From Verrucomicrobiia bacterium (lineage in GTDB: Bacteria; Verrucomicrobiota; Verrucomicrobiia; Palsa-1439), in contig DATLVI010000046.1 of assembly GCA_035577545.1 (NCBI GenBank), positions 1 to 64,000 on the forward strand: 64,000 bases of DNA, written 5' to 3'. This document shows positions 49,902 through 57,949 of this stretch, piece by piece; the first letter of the stretch is position 1; each line of letters opens with the position of its first letter. The translations under genes were made by a program, and so were the position numbers. The notes beneath the pieces are model-generated. The model searched no databases. It saw nothing but the letters and a program-made list of their open reading frames with translations, and was not told where the DNA came from.

Positions 49902-50345
49902 ATGCCTAACACAGTCCGACTTCATCGCGTGCTGCGGGCATCGCCCGAGCGGGTCTATCGCGCGTTTCTGGATGCCGACGCCATGGCCAAATGGCTACCG
50001 CCCAATGGATTCACCGGAAAGGTCCATCAGCTGGATGCGCGTGTCGGTGGGCGGCATAGAATGTCGTTCACCAATTTCACTTCCGGCAAAAGCCACTCCT
50101 TCGGCGGCGAATACCTTGAACTCGTCCCGCACGAGCGCCTTCGCTACACCGATGTCTTCGATGATCCAAATTTGCCCGGCGAAATGCATGTCACCGTGAG
50201 CTTGAAAAAAGTTTCGGTGGGCACGGAACTCAGCATCGTGCAGGAAGGAATCCCGGATGTCATCCCTGTCGAAGCGTGTTATCTGGGCTGGCAGGAATCG
50301 CTCGTGCTGCTGGGCAAGCTGGTGGAGGCGGAAATCCCGGATTAA
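49902..50345 (+). CDS. SRPBCC/AHSA1-domain protein
   Basis: A 147-residue START-like protein of the AHSA1 group. Signature: R-L-H-R-V-L-R-A-S-P-E-R-V-Y-R-A-F-L-D-A-D-A-M-A-K-W-L-P-P from residue 6, then G-G-R-H-R-M-S-F, G-E-Y-L-E-L-V-P-H-E-R-L-R-Y-T, and the C-terminal helix G-W-Q-E-S-L-V-L-L-G-K-L. The fold makes a hydrophobic pocket; ligands are unknown. GAGGAG precedes the ATG. Confidence 0.9.
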   Translation: MPNTVRLHRVLRASPERVYRAFLDADAMAKWLPPNGFTGKVHQLDARVGGRHRMSFTNFTSGKSHSFGGEYLELVPHERLRYTDVFDDPNLPGEMHVTVSLKKVSVGTELSIVQEGIPDVIPVEACYLGWQESLVLLGKLVEAEIPD

Positions 50346-50425
50346 GGCCGATTGGTAGCCGGCCCGGCAATCGAACGCAGGCGGTAAAGACTATTTTATC
50401 CAATAAGTTTAGGCTTCAACGCGAC

Positions 50426-50926
50426 ATGCAAAAAAAGATCGTAGCCGTTTGCGCAGTCTTGGCCTTGATTGCCATTATCTTCTGGGTCGGATCGTATTAT
50501 GGAGCGGACTCCCGATCCAAATTACAGACGAAGCGCGATTTGGATCTTCATAAGAAACTGGTCGAACTCGACCGGTCGTTTCTGACAAATGTAGTGACTC
50601 GACCGAACACGATGACCTCCGGGTCCTACGTACTTGAAATACAGTTTACCGGGAAGCCCGAAAAAACTGCCGCCCTTGAGTTGGAATTCTCCAACGGACA
50701 ACTGATCAAGATGTCCAAACTGCCGATACAAGACCTTGTTCAGACTGGAAGCGTGGTGTCGTGGATGCAATACGACGAGGACGAAGGGCCAAGCGCAAGA
50801 TTCATTGGTCTGATCGACGGAAATGGAATGTGGGGCAGGGTTTATGTGGAGCCAGGACAAGGATGGAGAGAGGGAGATCCTCCAGCCTATGGTGTCTGGA
50901 AGTTGCATCCGGAATCCGGTAAGTGA
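50426..50926 (+). CDS. membrane-anchored extracytoplasmic protein, unknown
   Basis: Using ATG 50426, which opens with a basic tripeptide and a hydrophobic helix (V-C-A-V-L-A-L-I-A-I-I-F-W-V-G-S), the protein has 166 residues. After the membrane anchor is a charged helical stretch, then a beta-rich domain of about 100 residues with repeated Gly/Trp positions (W-M-Q-Y-D-E-D-E-G-P, M-W-G-R-V-Y-V, P-A-Y-G-V-W-K-L). The open frame runs up to 50276 but overlaps the SRPBCC gene. No clear ribosome site. No family recognised. Confidence 0.6.
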   Translation: MQKKIVAVCAVLALIAIIFWVGSYYGADSRSKLQTKRDLDLHKKLVELDRSFLTNVVTRPNTMTSGSYVLEIQFTGKPEKTAALELEFSNGQLIKMSKLPIQDLVQTGSVVSWMQYDEDEGPSARFIGLIDGNGMWGRVYVEPGQGWREGDPPAYGVWKLHPESGK

Positions 50927-50993
50927 ACAAGTCAAGTAACGTTGCTCAGGACAAGCTCCGCGTGGCCCTTCAATTGAAAGACCGGAAAACGAC

Positions 50994-51016
50994 CTGCGCT
51001 TCGCAGAAGCGCAGCT
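50994..51016. repeat. 23-base palindromic repeat, second copy
   Basis: Identical to 22938-22960, 28 kb away. The core GCGCTTCGCAGAAGCGC is nearly self-complementary. It lies between the membrane-anchored protein gene and the convergent pirin gene. Confidence 0.8.
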
Positions 51017-51047
51017 GCAACCCGTGAACTGTTGGCGAACGCATGGG

Positions 51048-51965
51048 CTATTTTTTCGGCTCTTCTGTTTCCAAGAATGTACCCTCGTTCAACTGATCAA
51101 ACGCCTTCCGCAACTGTTCCTGCGTGTTCATGACGATGGGGCCGTACCAGGCGACCGGCTCTTTCAACGGCTTTCCTGAAACCAACAAGAAGCGGATGCC
51201 TTGGTCGCCGGCTTGGACTACTACTTCGTCGCCGCTGTCGAAGAGGATCAGGCTGCGGTCTTCGGCTTCGGCGGGTGGGGCGGTGTCGAGCCAGTTGACG
51301 CTTTCGGTGGGGACGGCGAGGGGGCCGGAGGCGTTGCAGAATTTGCCGGAGCCGGCGAAGACGTAGGCGAAGGCGTTGCGGGAGGTGTCGACGGGGAGGC
51401 GTTTGCGTTTGCCGGGCGGGACGGTGACGTCGAGGTAGATCGGGTCGGCGGCGATGCCGGTGACGGGACCTTTTTTGCCCCAGAACTGGCCGCAGATGAT
51501 GCGGGCCTGGGTGCCATCGTCTTCGGTGGCGACGGCGATTTCGGGCGCCTTGACTTCCTGGTAATGCGGGGCGGTCATCTTGAGCGAGGAGGGGAGGTTG
51601 GCCCACAACTGGAAGCCGTGCATGCGACCCGCTTGGTCGCCCTTGGGCATTTCCTGGTGGATAATGCCGCGGCCGGCGGTCATCCACTGGATGTCGCCCG
51701 CTTCGATGGAGCCGTGGTTGCCGATGCTGTCGGCGTGTTCGACGTTGCCGGCGAGGACGTAGGTGATGGTCTCGATGCCGCGATGGGGATGCCAGGGGAA
51801 ACCGGCGAGGTAATCGGCGGGGATGTCGTTGCGGAAATCGTCCAACAACAGGAAGGGGTCGAAGTCGGTGGTGTTGCCGAAGCCGAACGCGCGGCGGAGA
51901 TGGACACCCGCGCCTTCCATAGTAGGCTTGGATTTGATGAGTTTGTGGACGGGTCGAATGGACAT
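51048..51965 (-). CDS. pirin-family protein
   Basis: A 305-residue bicupin of the pirin family. The metal ligands are in F-P-W-H-P-H-R-G-I-E-T-I-T-Y (two histidines) and, about 40 residues on, in the G-R-G-I-I-H-Q-E segment. G-D-I-Q-W-M-T-A-G-R-G and H-G-F-Q-L-W-A-N-L-P are typical. The second cupin (about 160-290) is less conserved, as usual. Bacterial pirins include quercetinases and redox regulators; which applies is unknown. Start at ATG 51965 with AAGGAG six bases upstream; the open frame extends upstream but is not pirin-like. Confidence 0.92.
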   Translation of the reverse strand: MSIRPVHKLIKSKPTMEGAGVHLRRAFGFGNTTDFDPFLLLDDFRNDIPADYLAGFPWHPHRGIETITYVLAGNVEHADSIGNHGSIEAGDIQWMTAGRGIIHQEMPKGDQAGRMHGFQLWANLPSSLKMTAPHYQEVKAPEIAVATEDDGTQARIICGQFWGKKGPVTGIAADPIYLDVTVPPGKRKRLPVDTSRNAFAYVFAGSGKFCNASGPLAVPTESVNWLDTAPPAEAEDRSLILFDSGDEVVVQAGDQGIRFLLVSGKPLKEPVAWYGPIVMNTQEQLRKAFDQLNEGTFLETEEPKK

Positions 51966-52043
51966 GTCGGCTCCTTCTCTTTTGGTCGAGGCCCGCACGC
52001 CAACGGGCCGGTTCGCCTGACGCGTGGAATGTAGCAGAAAAGA

Positions 52044-52085
52044 ATTAACGTTCAACATTCAACGCCCAACGTTCAACGCTCAACG
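52044..52085 (+). repeat. heptad array without a gene
   Basis: Six consecutive 7-base units: ATTAACG, TTCAACA, TTCAACG, CCCAACG, TTCAACG, CTCAACG. Same family as the arms at 19514 and 19933 but here only one arm and no four-helix-bundle gene. It lies in the intergenic gap between pirin and the beta-helix gene. Confidence 0.85.
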
Positions 52086-52202
52086 GACAGGCTGAACGAA
52101 AAGGCAAAATGGAAAAGCGGGAAAGGTGACGCACCACTGGCCCCAGTGCTTTCCTTACACTTGCACCCCGATGAACCGTTGAAGTCCTGTCAGGCCCGGG
52201 CG

Positions 52203-53330
52203 TTACGGCGCGCCGGGTTTGATTTTGAATTCCTTGGTGGAGGGTAAGCTGGTGTCGGTAACGCCGGTGCTCTGGTCGCAGATGTTGTCGGATGGCTCGG
52301 TCGGGCCTGGCCCGGAAGCCGCGCCCCAGAAATTGAATCGGGCGTCGATATCGGACGGGGTGTTGTTGACCAGACCACAGTTGGGTGAGCCGGCGGGGAC
52401 AGCGTTGCCGAAGATGTTGTTTTTCTGGATCACGATGTTGGTGCTCAGGTTGGACAGGTTGATGCCAAAATTATGGTTGCCCACGGTGGAATTGGCGAAC
52501 AAGAGGATGTTGGTCGCGCTGCGGAGGCGAAAACCGTCGCCCAGATTGCTGTCGGCGATGTTGCCCGTCAGCCTGGAGGAGTCATTGGCGCCACGGATAT
52601 GGAAGCCGTTCGCGCTGTTTGCCGTCGAGACGTTGGCGCGGACGAAAGCATCGGTGGTTTGCAGTTCGAACCCGTGATTGATATTGACGGTGGCGAGGTT
52701 GTTCAGCAGCGCGGGCGCTGTTCCCAGCACGTTAAAGCCATCGTTACCATTTTCGGTGGAGACATTCTTGAAGAACACCGAGTCCGTCCCCAGATCCTGA
52801 AACCCGTCGGTGCCGTTGCCATTGGCGGTGTTGCCGTCGACCAGCACGTTGTTGGCAGAGGATTCGACGACCACGCCGTTGTCGCCACCGATGAGAGTGA
52901 ATCCCCTTTTCAGCACGCCAAAGACGGCGCCCGTGGAGGAAATGGAGACGACATTAACGCCGTTGCCGGCCGCGTCAAGGATGGTCGACGCCGCGCCGTC
53001 GCGCGAGATGATGGTGACGGATTTGTTGACCTGAATCATACAGCCGCAGGCACCCGGAAAAGTTTCGTCACCCGGATCGGTGAACGCGCCGTCGTCATTG
53101 AGATCGCCGTAACGGCCGGGGCCGACGACGATCACGTCGCCATCGAACGCATTGGCAATGGCCTGGCCGATGGAACGGCAGGCGGTGGCGGCCGTAGTCC
53201 CGCAAACGGAGCTATCGATGCCGTTATTCGCAACGAATTTGGTCGCGGCCTGAGCTTGTGGCAGTGACGAGGAAGAAAGCAACAGTGTGGCCAGTGAAAC
53301 TCCCAATACACCTTTGGCGGAAATCGTCAT
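52203..53330 (-). CDS. secreted right-handed beta-helix protein
   Basis: A 375-residue protein with a signal peptide (about 1-28, ending A-Q-A-A-T). The start of the mature part, F-V-A-N-N-G-I-D-S-S-V-C-G then C-R-S-I-G-Q-A-I-A-N-A-F-D-G-D-V-I-V-V-G-P-G-R-Y, is typical of the leading coil of DUF1565/pectate-lyase-like proteins. From about 120 to 330, repeats of 20-24 residues show the N-G-x-x-V-x pattern of parallel beta-helix coils. An Asn-rich F-N-F-W-G motif near 332 is a common coil-end in PVC proteins. No catalytic residues stand out; binding or surface attachment is as likely as lyase activity. Confidence 0.85.
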   Translation of the reverse strand: MTISAKGVLGVSLATLLLSSSSLPQAQAATKFVANNGIDSSVCGTTAATACRSIGQAIANAFDGDVIVVGPGRYGDLNDDGAFTDPGDETFPGACGCMIQVNKSVTIISRDGAASTILDAAGNGVNVVSISSTGAVFGVLKRGFTLIGGDNGVVVESSANNVLVDGNTANGNGTDGFQDLGTDSVFFKNVSTENGNDGFNVLGTAPALLNNLATVNINHGFELQTTDAFVRANVSTANSANGFHIRGANDSSRLTGNIADSNLGDGFRLRSATNILLFANSTVGNHNFGINLSNLSTNIVIQKNNIFGNAVPAGSPNCGLVNNTPSDIDARFNFWGAASGPGPTEPSDNICDQSTGVTDTSLPSTKEFKIKPGAP

Positions 53331-53528
53331 GGTCGAATCCTCCTTAATTGATTGGCTTTAGATTCCAGTTGGGAACGTAACAACAACAGCCGGGTTTGCA
53401 AGAGGTTTTCGCAATTACCCTCGGAAGTAAAGTTTTCATGCAGGGCGGAAAGGGAAGAGAGATGAGGGCGATATGGGCGGGCGTATTTTTCCTCGAAGTA
53501 CGGTTGTGGAAGCCCTAGTGTGGGGGCC

Positions 53529-54230
53529 ATGAAAGCGACCTCTATTCAGCGGTACGCGGTTTTCTTCCTGTTTCTCTGGGGAATCATGGCGCAAGCAGAA
53601 ACGAGTGCTCCGCCGAAGAAGGTCGATCTGTCGGATTTGATTCATGAGACGCAAAAGTCGGGGAAGATACCCGGGGTCATCACCCTCGTCTGGTGGGTAC
53701 CCGAGGAATTCTGGCGTGTTTCGCTGTCATCCGGCGGGAAGATGACGCCGGAAGCAACGGAACGAATGTTGCAGGTGTTCCGTCCGTATACGATGGTCGG
53801 CATTGTGGACGGAACGATTGGACCGTTTGGCGCGGTGACATATACTTCCAATGAAGAAGCACGGGCAGCCATCCAACTTCAAGATACTCGCGGCCACGCA
53901 TACCCGCCGTTGGATGACGACGTCCTGAGCGCCGATGTGAAGAATTTTCTTCAGATCATGAAGCCCTTGCTCACCAATATGATGGGGTCGATGGGTAAGA
54001 ACTTCCATTTCTTTCTCTTCCCCGCGGAGGACTTCAAAGGCCGAGCGCTAGCTGACCCGAAGAGCGAAGGTTCGTTGACCATTGCCTATAAGGGGAAAGA
54101 TTATAAATGGCGTTTACCCTTGGCGTCGCTCCTGCCAACAAAAACCTGCCCGAAATGTTTGGAACAACTACCAGGCAACTATAAATTCTGTCCGTGGGAT
54201 GGAGCGCCGCTTCCGGAGGCCGCGAAGTAG
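53529..54230 (+). CDS. secreted protein with C-terminal zinc ribbon, unknown
   Basis: From ATG 53529 the protein has 233 residues. A signal peptide is clear (K-A-T-S-I-Q-R-Y-A-V-F-F-L-F-L-W-G, cleavage near A-Q-A). The middle has P-G-V-I-T-L-V-W-W-V-P-E-E-F-W and an F-L-F-P-A-E-D-F-K segment. The C-terminus is a zinc ribbon: C-P-K-C ... F-C-P-W-D-G-A. A zinc ribbon on an exported protein is unusual. I recognise no family. A GTG three codons upstream is also in frame. Confidence 0.7.
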   Translation: MKATSIQRYAVFFLFLWGIMAQAETSAPPKKVDLSDLIHETQKSGKIPGVITLVWWVPEEFWRVSLSSGGKMTPEATERMLQVFRPYTMVGIVDGTIGPFGAVTYTSNEEARAAIQLQDTRGHAYPPLDDDVLSADVKNFLQIMKPLLTNMMGSMGKNFHFFLFPAEDFKGRALADPKSEGSLTIAYKGKDYKWRLPLASLLPTKTCPKCLEQLPGNYKFCPWDGAPLPEAAK

Positions 54231-54677
54231 GGGGGCGGAGTTGCCCGTCTGAGAAGTAGTCCTGTCGTCCTGCCAATTCGCAGAAGAGCGATTTCGCAAG
54301 CCCGACGTTTCCGTCTGGACATCGGATTCCGATAATGGTAGGATACCAGTATGAGTAAATGTAGAAGGCTGACGGAAGAGAAGCGGCGCGGTTCTTCGGA
54401 GGGGATCCGCCTTCGCCAAAGCTATGGCGGACGAGTCCGTCTTCGCCAAGGCTTCAACGCGACAGGGAGGGCCTCGAAACATGCCATTCTGCGAAACGAA
54501 CCCATTTGTAATGCGCGCAAATACGATTGTAACATACAGAGGGGCAAGGTGTTGAGGGATGTGAAGTGAAGATTACAAATGGGTTCGTTTCGACCGGAAT
54601 TGAGAGTTGGCGAAGCGAACGACGGACAGCGTTCGGCATTGGAATTCCTGCAGAGGTGTGGTTTCATCACGGCTCCG
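54231..54677. repeat. non-coding stretch with palindromic and inverted repeats
   Basis: No convincing gene in these 447 bases. It contains a CCGCCTTCGCCAA-type palindromic repeat from 54405 to about 54455, with two copies of the CTTCGCCAA unit. A perfect 21-base inverted repeat at 54492-54512 and 54572-54592 carries the core AAACGAACCCATTT, separated by 59 bases. The same core and the same preceding sequence occur near 24649-24752. Confidence 0.75.
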
Positions 54678-55262
54678 ATGAAGATCAAGGGCGTTATATT
54701 TGATATGGATGGCACGATCACGGCGCCGTACTTCGACTTTACAACTATCAAGGAGGAGGCGGGGATCGGCGACGTGGACATGCTGGACTATTTGGCGACG
54801 GCCACCGGGGTGGAATACGCGCGGGTGCAGGCGGTGATGACGAAGTTCGAGGACGCGGGCGTGGCGGAGGCGAAGTTGAACCACGGGGCGCGGGAGTTGT
54901 TGGACGAGCTGGTGCGGCGGGGGATGCCGACGGCGTTGTTGACGCGCAATACGCGGCGGTCGGTGGACGGGGTCTGTCGGAAATTGAACCTGAAGTTCGA
55001 CATCACTGTCACAAGGGAGGACGGCCCGCACAAGCCCGCGCCCGAGCCGATCTGGGAGATCGCGCGGCGTTGGGACGCGGAACCGGGTGAGGTGTTGATG
55101 GTCGGCGATTACAAGTGGGACGTGCTCTGCGCGAAGAACGCGGGTGCGCCCAGCGCGATGCTGACGAACGGTGAGCCGGTGCCCGATTGGGCCAGCGACG
55201 CCACGTACATCATTACGACATTGGCGGAAGTGATCGAGATAATTGAAGGGAAGAAGCGATGA
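54678..55262 (+). CDS. HAD-superfamily phosphatase (subfamily IA)
   Basis: A 194-residue HAD hydrolase. Motif I is F-D-M-D-G-T-I at about 8-14 (both aspartates present), motif II the threonine of A-L-L-T-R-N-T, motif III K-P-A-P-E-P, and motif IV G-D-Y-K-W-D. The small helical cap lies between motifs I and II. This is a phosphoglycolate-phosphatase-like layout, but the substrate is unknown. I use ATG 54678; the upstream frame lies in the repeat region. It opens a tight operon: its stop overlaps the next gene by ATGA. Confidence 0.9.
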   Translation: MKIKGVIFDMDGTITAPYFDFTTIKEEAGIGDVDMLDYLATATGVEYARVQAVMTKFEDAGVAEAKLNHGARELLDELVRRGMPTALLTRNTRRSVDGVCRKLNLKFDITVTREDGPHKPAPEPIWEIARRWDAEPGEVLMVGDYKWDVLCAKNAGAPSAMLTNGEPVPDWASDATYIITTLAEVIEIIEGKKR

Positions 55263-56788
55263 CAAATGCTGTGGTGGGGTTGGTGACCTGCTCCTCGCGG
55301 ACGGAAGCGCGCAAGGTGGCCAAGGCAGTTTTGAAGAAGAAGCTGGCGGCGTGCGTCAACATCATCGGCGGCCTGGAATCGCATTACTGGTGGCGGGGCA
55401 AACTGGAAACCGCGCGCGAGTGTTTGCTGCTCATCAAGACCACGCGGGCGCGGGTCGGCGGTGTCACAAGTGCGGTCAAGGCCGCACATAGTTATGAGGT
55501 GCCTGAGGTGATCTTTTTACCGGTGGTTGCGGGCGAGCGGAATTATTTGAATTGGCTGCGCTCATCGATTGTAAAAGTCGCAGTGGTTTTGCTTCTGTTG
55601 GCGTCGGTCGGCACTGTGTACGCCGATCGCATCGATGACCTGGTGAAGCAACTGGGGAGCACGAATGACGAGGAGCGGGCTGACGCTGCGGATGCGCTCT
55701 CACATATCGGCGGCACGCGGGTAGAGAAACAGTTTCGCGAAATGTTGACATCGTCGAGTCCCGAGAAGCGGCAGGTGGCGGTGATTGGTTTGTTGCAGGT
55801 GAGTGATGCGGCGGAAGACCTCGAACGAGCGCACGCGGTGTTGAAGGACGACAACTCTATCGTGCGTTGGTCCGCCGTGGCGGCCTTGCAGACGAGCGGG
55901 CGGGCCGAGGCCATTCCGTGGCTGGAGGAGGTCGAGAAATCCGACAAGACGGATTCCGTCCGCGAGGCCGCGACGGAGGCACTGGGGAAATTGCGGTCGA
56001 GCATCCAATGGTTGCGGTCGTTGCCCGACGCGGAGAAGCAGGCGCGGCAGTTGAAGAAGCCGATTCTCGCTTACTTTTTCCTGCGGGATTCGGAGTTCTG
56101 CCAGAAATTGGAGGAAGGTTTGTTGGCGGACAAGGCGGTCATCGACGTGGCGGAGGAATTCGTGTGCGTGCGGATCGATGCGGCCAAGCAGGGGGACGAC
56201 GCCCGCAAGCTGGACGTGCGCGGCGCGCCGACGATCCTGTTGTTGGATGGCGGGGGAAATGAAATGTCGCGGGTAGCGGGGTTGGTCGAGAAAGATCAGT
56301 TGCTGGCCAAGCTGGATGAGGCCAAGCGCAGCAAGTTGACCTTCCGCGAGGCGCGACGGCTGGCCATGAAGAGCCCAGAGGACGTGCAAGCGAACTGGAA
56401 GGTGGCCGAGACGTATTTGGAAGAAGGGCGGGAGGACTTGGCGGAGCCACATCTGCGCAACGTCATCGAGCACGATGAGCAGAATCAATATGGGTACACG
56501 GACAAAGCGATATTTGCGCTGGGCTTCGCCCTCGGCAAGCGCGGCGAATACGCGCAAGCGGCGTACAGTTTCGAGAAGCTTTTGGAGCGCTGGCCAGCAT
56601 ACAAGGACAAGGACAAGGCCTTGTATTGTCTGGGCTTGAGCCAGTTGGCGGTGGGGCAGAAGGAGAAAGGGCGGGCGCGGTTGGAGCAGCTGTTGCGGGA
56701 GTTTCCCAACAACTCCGTCGCCAAGAGCGCACAGGCGGCCCTGGATAAACTGAAGGCGAAGGAGGGGAATAATGAAAAGGGCAATTGA
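55259..56788 (+). CDS. CutA1 fused through a membrane segment to HEAT, thioredoxin-like and TPR domains
   Basis: The first 103 residues are a whole CutA1 protein: V-T-C-S-S-R-T-E-A-R, L-A-A-C-V-N-I-I, S-H-Y-W-W-R-G, and Y-E-V-P-E-V-I at 79-85. CutA1 normally ends near N-Y-L-N-W-L. Here it runs straight into a hydrophobic helix (I-V-K-V-A-V-V-L-L-L-L-A-S at 104-116, ending V-Y-A at 120-122) that looks like a signal anchor. Residues 125-245 are HEAT-type repeats. Residues 255-360 are a thioredoxin-like fold with F-F-L-R-D-S-E-F-C and the cis-Pro segment A-P-T-I-L-L-L-D; only one active-site cysteine is present. Residues 385-500 are TPRs. The likely topology is CutA1 in the cytosol and the rest outside. 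Overlaps the HAD gene by ATGA. Confidence 0.85.
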   Translation: MTNAVVGLVTCSSRTEARKVAKAVLKKKLAACVNIIGGLESHYWWRGKLETARECLLLIKTTRARVGGVTSAVKAAHSYEVPEVIFLPVVAGERNYLNWLRSSIVKVAVVLLLLASVGTVYADRIDDLVKQLGSTNDEERADAADALSHIGGTRVEKQFREMLTSSSPEKRQVAVIGLLQVSDAAEDLERAHAVLKDDNSIVRWSAVAALQTSGRAEAIPWLEEVEKSDKTDSVREAATEALGKLRSSIQWLRSLPDAEKQARQLKKPILAYFFLRDSEFCQKLEEGLLADKAVIDVAEEFVCVRIDAAKQGDDARKLDVRGAPTILLLDGGGNEMSRVAGLVEKDQLLAKLDEAKRSKLTFREARRLAMKSPEDVQANWKVAETYLEEGREDLAEPHLRNVIEHDEQNQYGYTDKAIFALGFALGKRGEYAQAAYSFEKLLERWPAYKDKDKALYCLGLSQLAVGQKEKGRARLEQLLREFPNNSVAKSAQAALDKLKAKEGNNEKGN

Positions 56789-57767
56789 AGGGTTCCTGAT
56801 CGCGATTGTGCTGGCGGCGGCGCCGTTGACGCGGGCGCGGGCGGCGGAGAGCGGGACGCAGGAGACCAGCGCGATCGCCGAGGCCACCAAGTACTTTGAT
56901 CGAGCCAATAAATTCGTCGAGGCCGGTTCGCTGCCGCGCGCGAAGCTGGAGTACGAAAAAGCGATCAAACTCTACCCCAAATACCTGGACGCTTATTATA
57001 ACCTCGCGGTTGTCTGTGAGAAGCTGGGGGAAAAGGGCGGGGCGATTGACCAGTACAAGCGGTATCTGGAGATCAAGCCGGACGATGCGGACGTTTGGAA
57101 CCAGGTTGGGGTGCTTTACGATGAGACCGGCAGCAAGAAGGAAGGGCGGAATGCTTATCAGAAAGCGCTGGCCATCAATCCGAAATACGGGCGCGCGCAC
57201 CACAACCTCGGCGTGTTGTTGAAAGAGGAGGGTGATCTCAAGGGGGCCGAGCAGCATCTTGCGACGTTCGTGAAACTCGAAGAGGAAGCCGGACGTCCAA
57301 ACGGCGACGCCTACTACAGTCTCGGCATTCTCTATCTGCAGGAATTGCGTGACAAGGACGCGAAGCTGCTGTTGCAAAAGGCGATCGACATCGACCCGAG
57401 CGTTCCACATTTCAACAATGCAATGGGTGACACGTATCTGTTGGAAAAGCGGCCCGATGAGTCGATTGTCTATTACAAGAAGGCCATCGAGAAGGACCCG
57501 AAATACGCGTTGGCTTACAGCGGGCTCGGGGACGCCTACGCGCAACTCAAGGAACGCGACAAAGCGTTGACTGCGTACCGCAAAGCGCTGGAATTGCGGC
57601 CGGATTACGCGCTGGTGTATTACAAACTCGGTCTTTTCTACGAGGACAACAATCCAACCGAGGCGATAAAAAACTTTGAAAAGTACCTGCAATCTGGTAG
57701 GACTATTGAGTACCGAGATGAAGTCGCCGCGAAAATTGAAGCACTGAAACTGACACTCAAGCCTTAA
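56772..57767 (+). CDS. secreted TPR-repeat protein
   Basis: A 331-residue protein with a signal peptide (about 1-24, ending R-A-R-A-A) and about eight TPR units from residue 37 to 310. Typical units end in A-Y-Y-N-L-A-V-V-C-E-K-L-G, A-H-H-N-L-G-V-L-L-K-E-E-G and A-Y-S-G-L-G-D-A-Y. The repeats make a scaffold for protein contacts outside the cytoplasm. The ATG lies inside the last codons of the preceding gene (17-base overlap), so it is translationally coupled to the CutA1 fusion, which also ends in TPRs. The two may assemble together. Confidence 0.9.
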   Translation: MKRAIEGFLIAIVLAAAPLTRARAAESGTQETSAIAEATKYFDRANKFVEAGSLPRAKLEYEKAIKLYPKYLDAYYNLAVVCEKLGEKGGAIDQYKRYLEIKPDDADVWNQVGVLYDETGSKKEGRNAYQKALAINPKYGRAHHNLGVLLKEEGDLKGAEQHLATFVKLEEEAGRPNGDAYYSLGILYLQELRDKDAKLLLQKAIDIDPSVPHFNNAMGDTYLLEKRPDESIVYYKKAIEKDPKYALAYSGLGDAYAQLKERDKALTAYRKALELRPDYALVYYKLGLFYEDNNPTEAIKNFEKYLQSGRTIEYRDEVAAKIEALKLTLKP

Positions 57768-57782
57768 ATCAGGAAGTACACC

Positions 57783-57935
57783 ATGTCACAACATCAAAGT
57801 CTCAAAGGGGCCAACAAAATCCAGGCGCGCCGCAACGTTCTCAAACGGTTCGAGCGCGTGGAGATCCTCAAGAAGCAGGGGCGCTGGAAGGGCGGCGATC
57901 GCGTTTTCGGGCTGCCCAAAACCAAGCCGGAGTAG
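57783..57935 (+). CDS. small basic protein of Chlamydiae/Verrucomicrobia type
   Basis: A 50-residue protein that starts MSQHQSLKG, continues with A-N-K-I-Q-A-R-R-N-V-L-K-R-F-E-R-V, and ends W-K-G-G-D-R-V-F-G-L-P-K-T-K-P-E. It is strongly basic (14 Lys/Arg). It matches the short basic family shared by Chlamydiae and Verrucomicrobia (TIGR04137 as I recall it), proposed to be ribosome-associated. AGGAAG precedes the ATG by 7 bases. The next gene, a pseudouridine synthase for rRNA, starts 14 bases later, which fits a ribosomal role. This is one of the best taxonomic markers in the window. Confidence 0.85.
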   Translation: MSQHQSLKGANKIQARRNVLKRFERVEILKKQGRWKGGDRVFGLPKTKPE

Positions 57936-57949
57936 TCGGTCACTCCGCC

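Noticed and set aside
51201-52034. 277-codon plus-strand open frame
   Set aside because: Gly/Val/Asp-rich antisense of the pirin gene; no recognisable domain.
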